64,000 bases of DNA from Amphibalanus amphitrite. Its lineage: Eukaryota > Arthropoda > Thecostraca > Balanomorpha > Balanidae. The first letter of the stretch is position 1, and each line of letters opens with the position of its first letter. This document shows, in pieces, positions 32,746-44,935 of this stretch. A program made the position numbers and the translations under genes. A model generated the notes under the pieces. It searched no databases. It was not told the DNA's origin and saw only the letters and a list, made by a program, of their open reading frames with translations. The DNA lies in assembly GCF_019059575.1 (NCBI RefSeq), contig NW_024883002.1:1-64000 (forward strand), given 5' to 3'.

Positions 32746-33699
32746 CCCGCGCCCCACTGGGGAGCTATTTATAGCCCACCTCCTGTTTTTCTGCAATAAC
32801 TTCCAAACCGCTTGACGTATCAACGCCAAACTTTCAGTACCTTAGGCTGCATCAATTTGACACCTTGTGTCAAAATTTGAACTTCGTATATACTATAGGT
32901 CGGCCGGAAATGACGTCAGAGTGACGTCATGTTCGGCCTATTTTGACGCATTGAACCACGGCAATCGCTCCCAAGAGCTCAGTTTTTAAGCTAGATCCAA
33001 TTTCTTTGCATGCAAGGACTCAGAATAGACTGCGCTATCAAACTGCTATCTCGGATTTTCGAAATTTTGAAAATTTGGAAAATTTAATATAATAAAATCC
33101 AATATTAATATTTTTACTTTTTTTCAAAAAGTTTTTGACTTTTCGAAAAAAAAACGGAATATATGTGATAGAACGCATTACTATGACTAACTCTAGCAAG
33201 TTTTAGCTAAATATCTTCAAAAATGCCCAAGTTTTACGCATTATTGCAAAAATTCACGATTATTAATTTTTCAAATCAATTTTTTCAGCACGTATTTGAC
33301 ATCGTACGCCAATATGAATAGCACCATCATGTTCCTGAGCTCAAACTGCTTCCAATAGATACTTTTTTGTTGAAAAATTTCAACTTCAAAATTTGACCTT
33401 TTTGACCTGAAAGTGACCTGACCTAAGCTAAATTCGACTCAAAATGACCTCCAATGACACAGACGACATCAACTTCGAAATCCCGGACCTAAATGGACCA
33501 TAAAACATGTGTCACGTGAACGACTCATGATATAATATTTTCGTGACCTGTGATGACCTGACCTTGACCTGAAAATCAAAGTACAAGTTTGGTTCCCTCA
33601 GGGTATCTAGAGCATCTGTTCACGAGTGTGTGGTCCAAAAATGAGCCTGATCTGACTTGTACGACGGCGGCCAGAGCCCAAAACGTGAACAAGCCAAAA
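32746..33699. mobile_element. TTAA-class element, left half (split by Helitrons)
   Basis: Starts CCCGCGCCCCACTGGGG next to TTGA (a one-base variant of TTAA). It aligns along its length with 4650-5825, including AAACTTTCAGTACCTTA and CATAAAACATGTGTC. It stops at GCCAAAA, where the Helitron 5' end begins. The missing remainder is at 60529-60745. Confidence 0.9.
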
Positions 33700-35228
33700 T
33701 CTATATTATGAATTATAAGTTGTCCGTGCGTGCGTGCGTGCGTGATCCGTCATGACTTATGTGTCTTATTGCGCCTGAAAGGCGCCGCGTATCGGCGTGA
33801 AATTTGGCATGCCAAATCTGTGGGCGTGGGCGGACTTTGTATTAAAATTTGGGGGTGATCGGACCAGGGGTGCGCCGTCAGCACGCGCTCGCGTGCGCCA
33901 TAGGGTTAACACGGGAAACGGTCAAAACGAACATCGTACGAAAACCGGCCTGCGGCGCCCACTTCCCGGGCCCAAAACTCGGCGACAGATTGCCGTAGCG
34001 AGGTGGGGTTGCCACCACTGGATAGAGGAGAGATGGGCCTAGCGTATTGATATGGTTTCATAGTATAGCACGCGCCACGTGCAAGACAGCACCCCCGGTT
34101 GTGAAAAAATGACCGATTTCGTGCATTGTGACGGGAAAATCGATGCCGCTGGAAAACGGCTTGACGGAATGAAATCGGTGTTGTATCATTTTGCAGACAA
34201 ATGTATGTGTTATCAGAGAATAGCAAACAAAAACTGATGATCCGTACCATTTCCTTAATAATGAAAAATTAATTTGAAAATTTGATTCGCGTGGAGCGCG
34301 ACGTCCTTTACAACATCAAAACGTATTTAAAACGCTGACCAATCGCTATGAAAACTTTATATTCGGAAAGAGCATTCTTTTCTGACCAATATCCACCCAA
34401 AATATTATCGAAAAGTCAATAAACTTTTGTGAAAATGACTCAAGCATGTGACCGTGTTTTGTTAACGTTACCGGTATTTTTCGACAAAATCCGATCGATG
34501 GCTTATCGCCGGCAAGTCATTCATTTTTTGACAAGCTATCAAAGCATGGGCTGCGATACACCGCCCGCCAAGGGGAATTCCAAACACTGAAAATAAGCGC
34601 CTACCAGTAAACAGCACATTTTTGTACTAGGAATAACTCAGCTGCTACTGGGCCGATTGCGCTGAAACTTGGACTGTGGGTGGAGGGGGCACTCATCTGG
34701 CGATGCATGGTCATGTGTGACAGGTAGGGTGGATCGATTGCACGTGCGCACGTGAGGGGTCCACTTATACATCTCAAGAACGGCTGGGCCGATTTCGCTC
34801 AAATTTTGTACACCGTTAGGAACAATTTAGAAAGGTGGCTGGCACAAGTCATCTAGAGTCTCAGTTAGCGCGTGCGCACGTGCAGTTGGCCGCTTTTATA
34901 TCTCAAGAGCGGCTGGGCCGATTGCGCTCAAATTTGGTACATTACTTTAATCGAGTATGAGAAGGGTAACTACGTGTAGGTTATGAGTAAGGTAGGGTGT
35001 GTGTTGGGTAGGGTAGGATAGGGTGGGTTTGAGTTCGATAAAGGCAAACCATGAGAAAGGCTCTAACAACCCGCAACCAGCACCAGCATACCATGCTGTT
35101 CAAACAAATATCCAACTCCGACAAAATAAGACAAATAAAAATCAAAAGTTCCCACACCCAAACTAATGCCCCCTCAAACGCATCTATCAAAACGCACAGT
35201 TAGGTATAGCGCAAAACATGCCATCTAG
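33700..35228 (+). mobile_element. Non-autonomous Helitron, unit 1 (1529 bp)
   Basis: 5' end TCTATATTATGAATTATAAG and 3' end ..GCCATCTAG. It has the family hairpin GCGCC-TGAAA-GGCGC near 33770, a GCACGCGCTCGCGTGC fold-back, GTAGGGT-type repeats (34990-35030) and CACGTGCGCACGTG modules. It has no Rep/helicase coding. Confidence 0.85.
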
Positions 35229-35232
35229 TCTA

Positions 35233-36131
35233 TCTATATTATGAATTATAACATGTCCGTACGTGTGTCATGCCTTATGTGTCTTATTGCGCCTGAAAGG
35301 CGCCGCGTAGCGACGTGAAATTTGGCATGCCGAATCGATGGGTTGAGGCGACCTCTGTATTAAAATTTGGGACAGATTGGTCCAGGGGTACGCCGTCAGC
35401 ACGCGCTCGCGTGCGCCATAGGGTTAACACGGGAAACGGTCAAAACGAACATCGGACGAAAACCGGCCTGCGGCGCCCGCTTCCCGGCTGTATAAGTCGG
35501 CAACGGGTGGGCGCAGCGAGAAGCGGTTTTCACCACTGGATAGAGGAGAGATGGAACTAGCGTATTGATATGGTTTCATTGTATAGCACGCGCCACGTGC
35601 AAGACAGCACCCCCGGTTGTGAAAAAATGACCGATTTCGTGCATTGCGAAGGAAAAATCGATGCCGCTGGAAAACGGCTTGACGGAATGAAATCGGTGTT
35701 GTATCATTTTGCAGACAAATGTACGTGTAATAATAGGAAAGCAAATAAAAAGTGACGATCCGTACCATTTCTTTAATAATGAAAAATTAATTTGAAAATT
35801 TGATTTGCACGGAGCGCGATGTCCTTTACAACACCAAAACGTATTGAAAACGATGATCAATCGTTATGAAACCTGCATATTCGGAAAGAGCATTCTTTTC
35901 TGACCAATATCCACCCAAAATATTATCGAAAAGTCAATAAACTTTTGTGAAAATGACTCAAGCACACGACCGTGTTTCGCTAGCGTCACGCTGTTTCCGA
36001 CGGATTTTTACTGATTGAGTCGGAATGGAAAACTATCGCCCCCTACCGGGAATCGAACCCGGGACCTTCATGATGGAATGCAGCTACGCTACCGACTGCG
36101 CCAGAGCGGACTCACGTGGGTGACGCTCCAA
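35233..36131 (+). mobile_element. Truncated Helitron 5' unit, copy 1 (899 bp)
   Basis: Matches the first 899 bp of the autonomous element that begins at 37031, including the tRNA-like segment, then stops at GACGCTCCAA. The autonomous element continues TACCG there. Four bases (TCTA, 35229-35232) separate it from the CTAG of unit 1. Confidence 0.9.
36038..36110 (-). pseudogene. tRNA-Met-like module in truncated unit 1
   Basis: The - strand has an A box TGGCGCAGTCGG, D stem GCGC/GCGT, and a B box in a perfect CCGGG-TTCGATT-CCCGG T arm. The anticodon stem does not pair and the acceptor stem has two mismatches, so it is a tRNA-derived sequence, not a functional tRNA. It most resembles elongator tRNA-Met around D and variable loops. 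Confidence 0.7.
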
Positions 36132-37030
36132 TCTATATTATGAATTATAACATGTCCGTACGTGTGTCATGCCTTATGTGTCTTATTGCGCCTGAAAGGC
36201 GCCGCGTAGCGACGTGAAATTTGGCATGCCGAATCGATGGGTTGAGGCGACCTCTGTATTAAAATTTGGGACAGATTGGTCCAGGGGTACGCCGTCAGCA
36301 CGCGCTCGCGTGCGCCATAGGGTTAACACGGGAAACGGTCAAAACGAACATCGGACGAAAACCGGCCTGCGGCGCCCGCTTCCCGGCTGTATAAGTCGGC
36401 AACGGGTGGGCGCAGCGAGAAGCGGTTTTCACCACTGGATAGAGGAGAGATGGAACTAGCGTATTGATATGGTTTCATTGTATAGCACGCGCCACGTGCA
36501 AGACAGCACCCCCGGTTGTGAAAAAATGACCGATTTCGTGCATTGCGAAGGAAAAATCGATGCCGCTGGAAAACGGCTTGACGGAATGAAATCGGTGTTG
36601 TATCATTTTGCAGACAAATGTACGTGTAATAATAGGAAAGCAAATAAAAAGTGACGATCCGTACCATTTCTTTAATAATGAAAAATTAATTTGAAAATTT
36701 GATTTGCACGGAGCGCGATGTCCTTTACAACACCAAAACGTATTGAAAACGATGATCAATCGTTATGAAACCTGCATATTCGGAAAGAGCATTCTTTTCT
36801 GACCAATATCCACCCAAAATATTATCGAAAAGTCAATAAACTTTTGTGAAAATGACTCAAGCACACGACCGTGTTTCGCTAGCGTCACGCTGTTTCCGAC
36901 GGATTTTTACTGATTGAGTCGGAATGGAAAACTATCGCCCCCTACCGGGAATCGAACCCGGGACCTTCATGATGGAATGCAGCTACGCTACCGACTGCGC
37001 CAGAGCGGACTCACGTGGGTGACGCTCCAA
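36132..37030 (+). mobile_element. Truncated Helitron 5' unit, copy 2 (899 bp)
   Basis: Appears identical to 35233-36131, including the same break at CTCCAA before the next TCTATATT. Open frames of 61-114 codons recur in each unit on both strands but have no recognisable domains. Confidence 0.9.
36937..37009 (-). pseudogene. tRNA-Met-like module in truncated unit 2
   Basis: Same sequence and position within its unit as 36038-36110. Confidence 0.7.
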
Positions 37031-37835
37031 TCTATATTATGAATTATAACATGTCCGTACGTGTGTCATGCCTTATGTGTCTTATTGCGCCTGAAAGGCG
37101 CCGCGTAGCGACGTGAAATTTGGCATGCCGAATCGATGGGTTGAGGCGACCTCTGTATTAAAATTTGGGACAGATTGGTCCAGGGGTACGCCGTCAGCAC
37201 GCGCTCGCGTGCGCCATAGGGTTAACACGGGAAACGGTCAAAACGAACATCGGACGAAAACCGGCCTGCGGCGCCCGCTTCCCGGCTGTATAAGTCGGCA
37301 ACGGGTGGGCGCAGCGAGAAGCGGTTTTCACCACTGGATAGAGGAGAGATGGAACTAGCGTATTGATATGGTTTCATTGTATAGCACGCGCCACGTGCAA
37401 GACAGCACCCCCGGTTGTGAAAAAATGACCGATTTCGTGCATTGCGAAGGAAAAATCGATGCCGCTGGAAAACGGCTTGACGGAATGAAATCGGTGTTGT
37501 ATCATTTTGCAGACAAATGTACGTGTAATAATAGGAAAGCAAATAAAAAGTGACGATCCGTACCATTTCTTTAATAATGAAAAATTAATTTGAAAATTTG
37601 ATTTGCACGGAGCGCGATGTCCTTTACAACACCAAAACGTATTGAAAACGATGATCAATCGTTATGAAACCTGCATATTCGGAAAGAGCATTCTTTTCTG
37701 ACCAATATCCACCCAAAATATTATCGAAAAGTCAATAAACTTTTGTGAAAATGACTCAAGCACACGACCGTGTTTCGCTAGCGTCACGCTGTTTCCGACG
37801 GATTTTTACTGATTGAGTCGGAATGGAAAACTATC

Positions 37836-37908
37836 GCCCCCTACCGGGAATCGAACCCGGGACCTTCATGATGGAATGCAGTTACGCTACCGACTGCGCC
37901 AGAGCGGA
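37836..37908 (-). pseudogene. tRNA-Met-like module in Helitron A
   Basis: As 36038-36110 with one substitution (GCAGTTACG instead of GCAGCTACG on the + strand). Confidence 0.7.
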
Positions 37909-38544
37909 CTCACGTGGGTGACGCTCCAATACCGTAGTAAATCAGATCTTGGTAAGCAAATGACTGAAATTTTAATGCGGAGAGAGCAAAAGTGTTTCTA
38001 CGTATATAACTCATATGATTCCTTATATAACATTTTAGATATTTAAGCACACTTCATGCTAATATTTTATTTGCATAGCGTGAGAGATTTATTTATCTAA
38101 ACTTGATCAAAATTTCCTTTTTTAGCCACGACCTTGATTTGTCGCATAGCAACGGGACACGCAACAATAGTGGTAAACAATTTCAGCAAGAGCAGCCGGT
38201 GAATGGGGTGAATGCACCACAGGCTCGAGTGATAGGTTTCGCTGTTGGGATTACTATTGACTATTCGAGAGGCGATCGTTTGAGTGAAATTTTGCGCCTA
38301 TTTGTGCGTATTATCTGCGCTCACTTGATTGTTGATCGTGTCTAAGTAAGCCCTGATGTGAATTTCCTTGCTCAACGGCTGATCATTGAAACCATTGAAA
38401 CTTTGCGCGGAATTATTTGATTGAGTAATTCGAGTCATTCGGGTAGGTACATACCTACCATACCTGCCGTTAGCTTGATTACTCATAAGTTGTCCAAAAG
38501 CATCATCTACTGTCTGCACTTTTACCCAGCTAACTTAGACAGCC

Positions 38545-40025
38545 ATGCCGCGTAATGAGCGGGGCAGTGCTGCTCGGGCGGCGAATGCCGCGGCCCAGCG
38601 CCGGCGGCGTGAACGGATGGCGCAGGCCAGGCGGGAGGCCGAGGCACTCCGTAACGCCGAGCGGGAAAGACAGCGACGGGCGGCCTTTGATGAGGCCCAC
38701 ATGGAAGCAGAGGCCGAGAGACAGCGGCAGCGGAGGGCTGACATGCCCATAGAGGTACGTGACGCAGAGCGGGCGGCCAACGCGAGGGGTCACATGGAGG
38801 GGCGCCGCAGAGCCGACCGGGCCAATCGAGCCGCCTGTGACGCCGACTCCGTGCTGTCCGATCGCCAGCCGGTGGCCAGGCTCGACACGGGGGCACGCGA
38901 CACGGTATGTCCGCACTGCGGCGCCCTCCTCTGGCGAGAGGAGCGGGCCACTCTGTGCTGTTCGGGGGGAAAGGTAAACCTAGATCCCCTGCCCGCCCCG
39001 CCACCGCTACTCCGTGAGCTGTGGACGGGCGACACGCTGGAGGCACGCACATTCAGACAGCACTCCCGGCGCCTGAACACGGCGCTGTCTCTGGCGTCTA
39101 TGATGACACGGGAGGTGAGACCGGCGGACGGTGGGTACGCACCATCAGTGATCATACAAGGTAGGTTGTATCACCGCGTCGGTCCGCTGCAGGCCAGAGA
39201 CGGGGAGCGGCCATCATTCGCCCAGATTTACGTAAATGACCCAGACTGTGACGACCCGGCGGCAGAGGCCGCCCTTCGCCTCGGACATGTGCCGCTGCCC
39301 CGCGGCACCCGGGAGCCGGAGCGGGCGCGCCTGCTGACGCTGCTCGAACAGCTGCAGGTCCTGCTGCGTCAGGTAAATCCCTATGTGCAGGACTTTATCC
39401 ACGCCGCCGAGCTGCCAGAGGAGGAGGTTCAGCAGCAGAGACTGGTGGTAAGTGCCGACGCCCGCCCGGCCGACCAGCACCCCCGACGGTACAACCGCGC
39501 CGAGGGGTTCCGGGAGGTGGCCGTGCTGATGGACGAGGAGCCCGTCCATCAGGACATCGTGCTGCGTCGCCGTGCCGATGCCGAAGGTCCGTTCCTCCAG
39601 ACGGTAAATGAGACGCACCGGGCGTTTGAGGCTCTGCACTTCGTGCTCCTTCTGCCGTTTGGCACAGACGGCTGGCAGCCAGACCTACGGCAGGCGGTGG
39701 CAAACGGGCGCGGGGACGTGAGGGGCGTGACGCTGATGCAGTACTACGCTCATCGGCTGCAGCTGCGACCCGACCTCGATGACTCACTGTTCCGCGCAGG
39801 ACGCCTGTTTCAGGAGTACGTGTGCATGGCTTTTGCGCGCGTAGAGACCCAGCGTCTGCTGTACCTGGCTCGGAACCAGGCCGGCCTGCGTGCCGAGCTG
39901 TACCAGCGCCTCCAGGACGCGCTGCCGGGGGACGCCGAAAGGGAGCTGGCCGGCGGAGACCGCGTCGGTCAGCGTGTCATCCTGCCGGCTTCCTTCACCG
40001 GCGGGCCCCGGTACTACCAGCGCAG
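38545..40025 (+). CDS. Helitron A Rep/helicase, exon 1
   Basis: Encodes the N-terminal region from ATG 38545: an Arg/Ala/Glu-rich coiled stretch (~residues 1-110), a zinc-binding motif CPHC..W..CC (residues ~122-140) and the Helitron-like N-terminal domain ending LPASFTGGPRYYQR. LLPFGTDGWQPDLR and the SFTGGPRYY block are hallmarks of this family. The exon ends CGCAG|GTGAAT with phase 2. All four exons add to 4551 nt (1516 aa), the usual size for a Helitron RepHel protein. A 5' non-coding exon is possible but not shown. Confidence 0.92.
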
Positions 40026-40333
40026 GTGAATTATTTACGAGCGCGTTACATTGCTTATTATGTAGAAATCGGTTGTTGAATCAAATGATTAACCCGTGCC
40101 CTGCTTGGGGGGGGGGGGGGGGTAGTGTGAATTTGAACAGCCCCGCCCCGCTGGGATTTTTCGTGAATATCTCAAAAATTGTTGCCACCGTTTTTGGTAC
40201 ACATCATAGATGCATTATGATATGATGTGTATCATGAAATGAAATTTTCATGATATGACCGTGTTCATGAAACTACGGATATTCTGGGCTCTCGAGAACG
40301 GAAGGGCTGTATTTTGAATACTGACGACGTTAA

Positions 40334-41075
40334 CCCTCGCCGGCACAGGCCATTTTGCGTCCTTCGACTGCACGGGGGGGGGGGCGACCCCCCTCGCGGT
40401 TGGCCCCTAATTGAGATAGAGCCTCGCCGAAAAAAACATCGTGTAGGTCGTCACGAGACGAAGCCAACGGTACCAGGTTTTAAGGTCATAGGTCAAATGG
40501 TGACCTCTGAGGTCAGTTCAATTACCCAAAAGTCGAGAAAATCGGGACCTGTTAGAACGTCGTAAAGTGTGGCTGTTATGGGGCTTTCCGGGGTGCTAAT
40601 CACGAATAGCATATTAATTTTGATCGCAATGATGTCTTCATGCATTAAGGTCAGGTCGGGTCAGGTCAGGTCAGGTCAACCAGTAGGTGTTCTGCCGGGT
40701 ATTCGTGGTAGGTGTCAACCGTCTCTGTCAGCTTCATAACATGCTCCGAAATCCGAAGGCACCAAAACTACTTCGTAAATGTTCAAATGGTCGCTAAATT
40801 CGAATTCAGCTCCAAAGACTAGCCTCGAAACATGTAAATCTCGAAAAGTGAGCCGAGGTTATCAAAGGTCAATGACCTGACCCGACCTTCAGGTGACTTT
40901 GATACCCACCCTAATGCCTGGGACCAACATCATATCACATTGTTTGAACGCTTGAAACCACGAAAAGATTGCAAACGCGCGGCTAATGCGAGCCGACATA
41001 CTCCGAATCGCGATTCCGGCCAAACATGGTCTCGAAAAGTAGGTCACAGGTCAAAGGTCATTTGGGTCAGGGTCA
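40334..41075. mobile_element. TTAA-class element in Helitron A intron 1, right end missing
   Basis: TTAA (40330-40333) then CCCTCGCCGGCACAGG, identical to the reverse-complemented right TIR of the 61865 element, so it is inserted in the opposite orientation. The homology runs to about GGGTCAGGGTCATGAAA (41075) but the other TIR is absent. There a ~90-bp direct repeat of 40237-40327 begins. An adjacent TTAACCCGTGCCCTGC (40090) may be the start of a second, older element. Confidence 0.8.
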
Positions 41076-41348
41076 TGAAATTTTCATGATATGACCGTGT
41101 TCATGAAACTACGGATATTCTGGGCTCTCGAGAACGGAAGGGCTCTATTTTGAATACTGATGACGTCACATTTGTGTCGTGAGGTCACGAAAGGCCACAA
41201 TTCCAAAGAGCCACACAATCTCATCCCCCTCTCTCTCCCCCCAATCAGTTGGTCGCGTTGTGATAGGTGTATATGTCAGCCTTCAGATAGGATTTTTGCG
41301 ATACTTCATTTCCTCATTTGGTGTTTCACCTTTGTCTCAATGTATCAG

Positions 41349-41596
41349 GTACCAAGACGCCATGGCCATCGTGCGAGTGTACGGCAGGCCGACGTACTTC
41401 GTGACGTTCACCTGCAACCCAAACTGGCCTGAGATCCAGGCGGCGCTCCTGCCCGGCCAGGATGCGCAGTCCCGCCCCGATCTGGTGGCCAGGGTGTTCC
41501 ACCTAAAGCTGAAGGCCCTGCTGAAGGAGCTCACCACCAGCGGCATCTTCGGACGCTGTGTCTCCATGCTGATGGTGGTCGAGTTCCAAAAACGAG
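41349..41596 (+). CDS. Helitron A Rep/helicase, exon 2
   Basis: Between TGTATCAG and GTGAGT. It accepts phase 2 and leaves phase 1. Reads YQDAMAIVRVYGRPTYFVTF then TCNPNWPEI, the first conserved motif of the Rep (HUH endonuclease) domain, and ends VVEFQKRG. Without the splice the protein would lack this motif. Confidence 0.92.
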
Positions 41597-42168
41597 GTGA
41601 GTAGGCACTAAAGGTTTGTGTTCGTGTGTGTGTGTGGGGGGGGGGCAAGGGGGGGAGGAGGGAGTGTGAAGGCAACCGATACAGCTCATCATGCATCAAT
41701 TTTACGTCGTGTGCATAATTTTAGCGCTCAGGTCACTTAGGTCAGGTCGAACTTACAAGTCAAAACCGCAAGATTTTTTTTTCAGAATCGCAACATCTGC
41801 CCAGTTGCAATGAGCAAAGTGCAGCTTATGGCCAGCGGCAGCAGTGGCCCGAAAGGTCATGTTGGTTCATAAAAAGGTCACCACCGCGTTTTTCCGACGT
41901 TAACTTTTTCTTGATGCATGGCAGAGCAATGAAAGCACCTGAATTGTGTGAATTTCACCGTCTATGATCGATTGATAAGTAACATTGCCCTTTCCTGTTA
42001 GGTCGTTACCCTCACCTGAGGTAAACTTTTCAGGTTAATATTTTACCTCATTCAACGTATTTGACTGGTCATGCACCCGTTAGGTTATGACTTTGACCTG
42101 AAGTAAATTTTTTTAAGGTCCTATTCTATCTCAAACGCCGCTTAAAACATTATTTACTTTCCCTGCAG

Positions 42169-44050
42169 GTCTGCCGCACGGCCATATCCTGGTCATCGTC
42201 CGGCAGGAGGACCGCCCGCGGACTGCCGACGATGTAGACGCAGTGATCACCGCGGAACTGCCCGACCCGGCCAGGTCAGACCAGGCGCGCCGCCTGCACG
42301 AGATCGTGGTGAGTACCATGGTACATCGCCAGTGCGGCGCCGCCAACCCGACGGCCGCCTGCATGGACGGCGGCCGCTGCTCCAAGGGCTTCCCCAAGCC
42401 GTTCGCCAACGCGACAGAGTGGCGGGATGACCATCCGTACCCTGTCTACAGGCGGCGACCGGCGGCCGAGGGCGGCCAGGAGTTTGTGCGTGACGGACGG
42501 CTCATCACCAACCAGTGGGTGGTACCCTTCTCTCCATACCTGTCCCTAAAATATGAGGCGCACGTGAACGTGGAGGTGTGCTGTTCGGTGCAGAGTGTGA
42601 AGTATCTTTTCAGGTACATCTACAAGGGCCCGGACCGCCAGATGGTGCGCGCTGACAACCTGATCGGCGGCGATGACGAGATCGCCGAGTACCAGGACAT
42701 GCGCTCGATCGGCGCCAGTGAGGCCTGCTGGCGTCTGTTCGACATGCCGATGAGCCAGCGGCAGCCGAACGTGGTCGCCCTACAGGTGCACCTCGAGGAC
42801 CACCAGCTGGTGTACTTCGAGCCGGGACAGGAGCGGCAGGCGGCCCAGGCCGCCCGACGCACCCACCTCACCGCCTGGCTGGAGTATAATCGGGAGTCGG
42901 CCGCCGCCGACCCGGACTGCCGCCGACTGCTCTACCCGGACTTCCCGTCCCGGTATACCTGGCAGGCCGGCCAGAAGGTGTGGCGCAAGAGGCGCCAACA
43001 GCAGGCGGCAGAGGCAATCGGCCGCGTGGTGAGCCTCTCACCGCGTCACGGCGACGTGTTCTACCTCCGCGTGCTGCTGCACCACGTCGCGGGGGCGGCG
43101 TCCTTTGAGGAGCTGCGCACCGTGGACGGCGTGGTCTGTGCCACCTATCGTGAGGCGTGCTGTCTGCGCGGCCTTCTGCAGGACGACCGCGAGTGGGAGG
43201 TGACGATGGAGGACGCGGCGCACGCACAGATGCCGGCTCAAATCCGGCGCCTCTTCGTGACGCTGCTGCTCTTCTGTGCACCAGCCGATCCGTCAGAGCT
43301 GTTCAGGCGTCACCTGGACGCCATGTCTGATGACTTCGGCCGCCGTCATCGCGACCTGCCGGACGAGCTGCGCGCTGCACTAACACTGGTGGACCTGGAG
43401 CGGCAGCTACAGCAGGCCGGCAAAGAGCTCCGAGACTTCGGTCTGCCGGAGGTGACGCCCGATCAGCGGGCGCAAGCGGCTGAGCTGCAGCAGGCCGCCG
43501 AGCTGCGCCAGCTGCCGCGGCTCATTCAGGAGGAGCTGGAGTATGACGCAGCAGCGCTCAGAGACCAGGTGGCCATCCAGCTGCCCACTCTGCTGCCGCC
43601 GCAGCGCCACGTCTTCGACCTGGTGATGACGGCCGTCGACGGGCGGCGTCCGCTGGCCGTGTTCGTGGACGCCGCTGGCGGCACCGGAAAGACGTACGTC
43701 TTCAACACGCTGCTGGCGGCGGTGCGCTCTCAGGGTCTGGTAGCGCTCGCTGTGGCCTTCAGTGGAATCGCTGCCACTCTGCTGGACGGCGGGCGCACAT
43801 ACCACTCGCGATTCAAGGCACCGCTGCAGGTGGACGCGACATCAACGTGCGCCATCAGCGCGCAGAGCCCGCTGGCGGAGCTCATCCGACGGACGGCGCT
43901 CATCGTGTGGGACGAGGCTCCCATGGCCCACCGTCACCACCTGGAGGCGTTCGACCGCACGCTGCGTGACGTCACTGGCAGCGAGGAGCCGTTCGGCGGC
44001 AAACTCCTCGTGCTGGGCGGGGATTTCCGCCAAATTCTCCCAGTCATCAG
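42169..44050 (+). CDS. Helitron A Rep/helicase, exon 3
   Basis: Starts after TTTCCCTGCAG. The first codons give GLPHGHILVIV, the HUH metal-binding motif. The two-tyrosine catalytic motif is VKYLFRYIYKG (~42600-42625; Y-x3-Y). Then come a linker and the PIF1-like helicase: Walker A AAGGTGKTYVF (~43674-43705), DEAP Walker B (~43909-43923) and GGDFRQILPV (~44018-44046). It ends ATCAG|GTAACT in phase 2. All key catalytic residues of Rep and of the first helicase half are present. Confidence 0.93.
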
Positions 44051-44335
44051 GTAACTAGCAACAACAGGCATTCAGTGTGTATGAGAAAAAAAAAATGTGT
44101 ATCCAAAAATAGCTGTGGTACGTTTGCTATTTTTAGTGTAATTGAATACGACTGATATAATGCTCTTCCGCGCAATCGCATTACTGCAGTTAACAGTTTA
44201 ACATGTGAACTAAGTCGTAGCCATGAACATTCAACCGCTATGCCTTCAGAACGTATTCACTGATTTATATCGATGCCAGCGTCGTAAACATACTGCCGCA
44301 GCGGATTGATCGTAGACCGCATGCTTTGTGGTTTC

Positions 44336-44869
44336 TTTAGCTTCGCCCTGGTGGGAGGGGCTTTTTGACCACACTCGCCAGTTTACACTCACACTCGCCC
44401 ACACAGTGAGCCCAGTAAAGAAATTTGAGCTAAATTTGTTATGGCCGATAATAGATCAAATGTGCATCGTATGAGTTATTTCTTATCTCCGGTCACATAA
44501 GGTCAACGGGTCTCCAGATTAAGATTAAGACGGGTCATCCAGCATTTTTTGCGATAACTTTAGGTAAACATGTTAGAACGATGCAAACACGTTAGTTAGA
44601 TGGATTCAGTTAAACGACACAAATCGACAGTTATGACACATGACATTTTCTGGTAGGGTCACGACCTCGACCCTAGGTCAGATTTTGCAGTCGGTCTTTT
44701 GAGGTGAGATTATACTTCATTCGACGCGTCTCAACGAGCGGAATGCGTCGCAGATAAAATCGACAGTACAACCTTGATGAGAAAGTTTCGCAGAAAAACG
44801 TTTCCCGCAAAATGTTAATGCTTTAGTTTTTCCCCTGTGGCTTAGACCCCCACCAGGGCGCCGGCTAAA
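44336..44869. mobile_element. TIR element in Helitron A intron 3, 534 bp
   Basis: Ends TTTAGCTTCGCCCTGGTGGG and, reverse complemented, TTTAGCCGGCGCCCTGGTGG. The flanking TTAA appears as TTAG/CTAA. The interior has AGGTCA-type motifs. No coding capacity. Confidence 0.7.
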
Positions 44870-44935
44870 CAGCCATTTCTGAGCATAAGTGGCCGTCTCG
44901 GCGCGTTTTTATATGCATATTTTTGTCCGTTTCAG

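Noticed and set aside
35315..37658. Recurrent 61-114 codon ORFs in each 899-bp Helitron unit
   Set aside because: They recur because the DNA is duplicated, overlap on both strands and have no domain; similar non-coding sequence in divergent units breaks them.
37836..37908. Functional tRNA gene
   Set aside because: A and B boxes and T arm are good, but the anticodon stem does not pair and the acceptor stem has mismatches.
38522..39052. 176-codon - strand ORF (and its twin at 48640)
   Set aside because: Shadow of the Rep/helicase exon 1 on the other strand.
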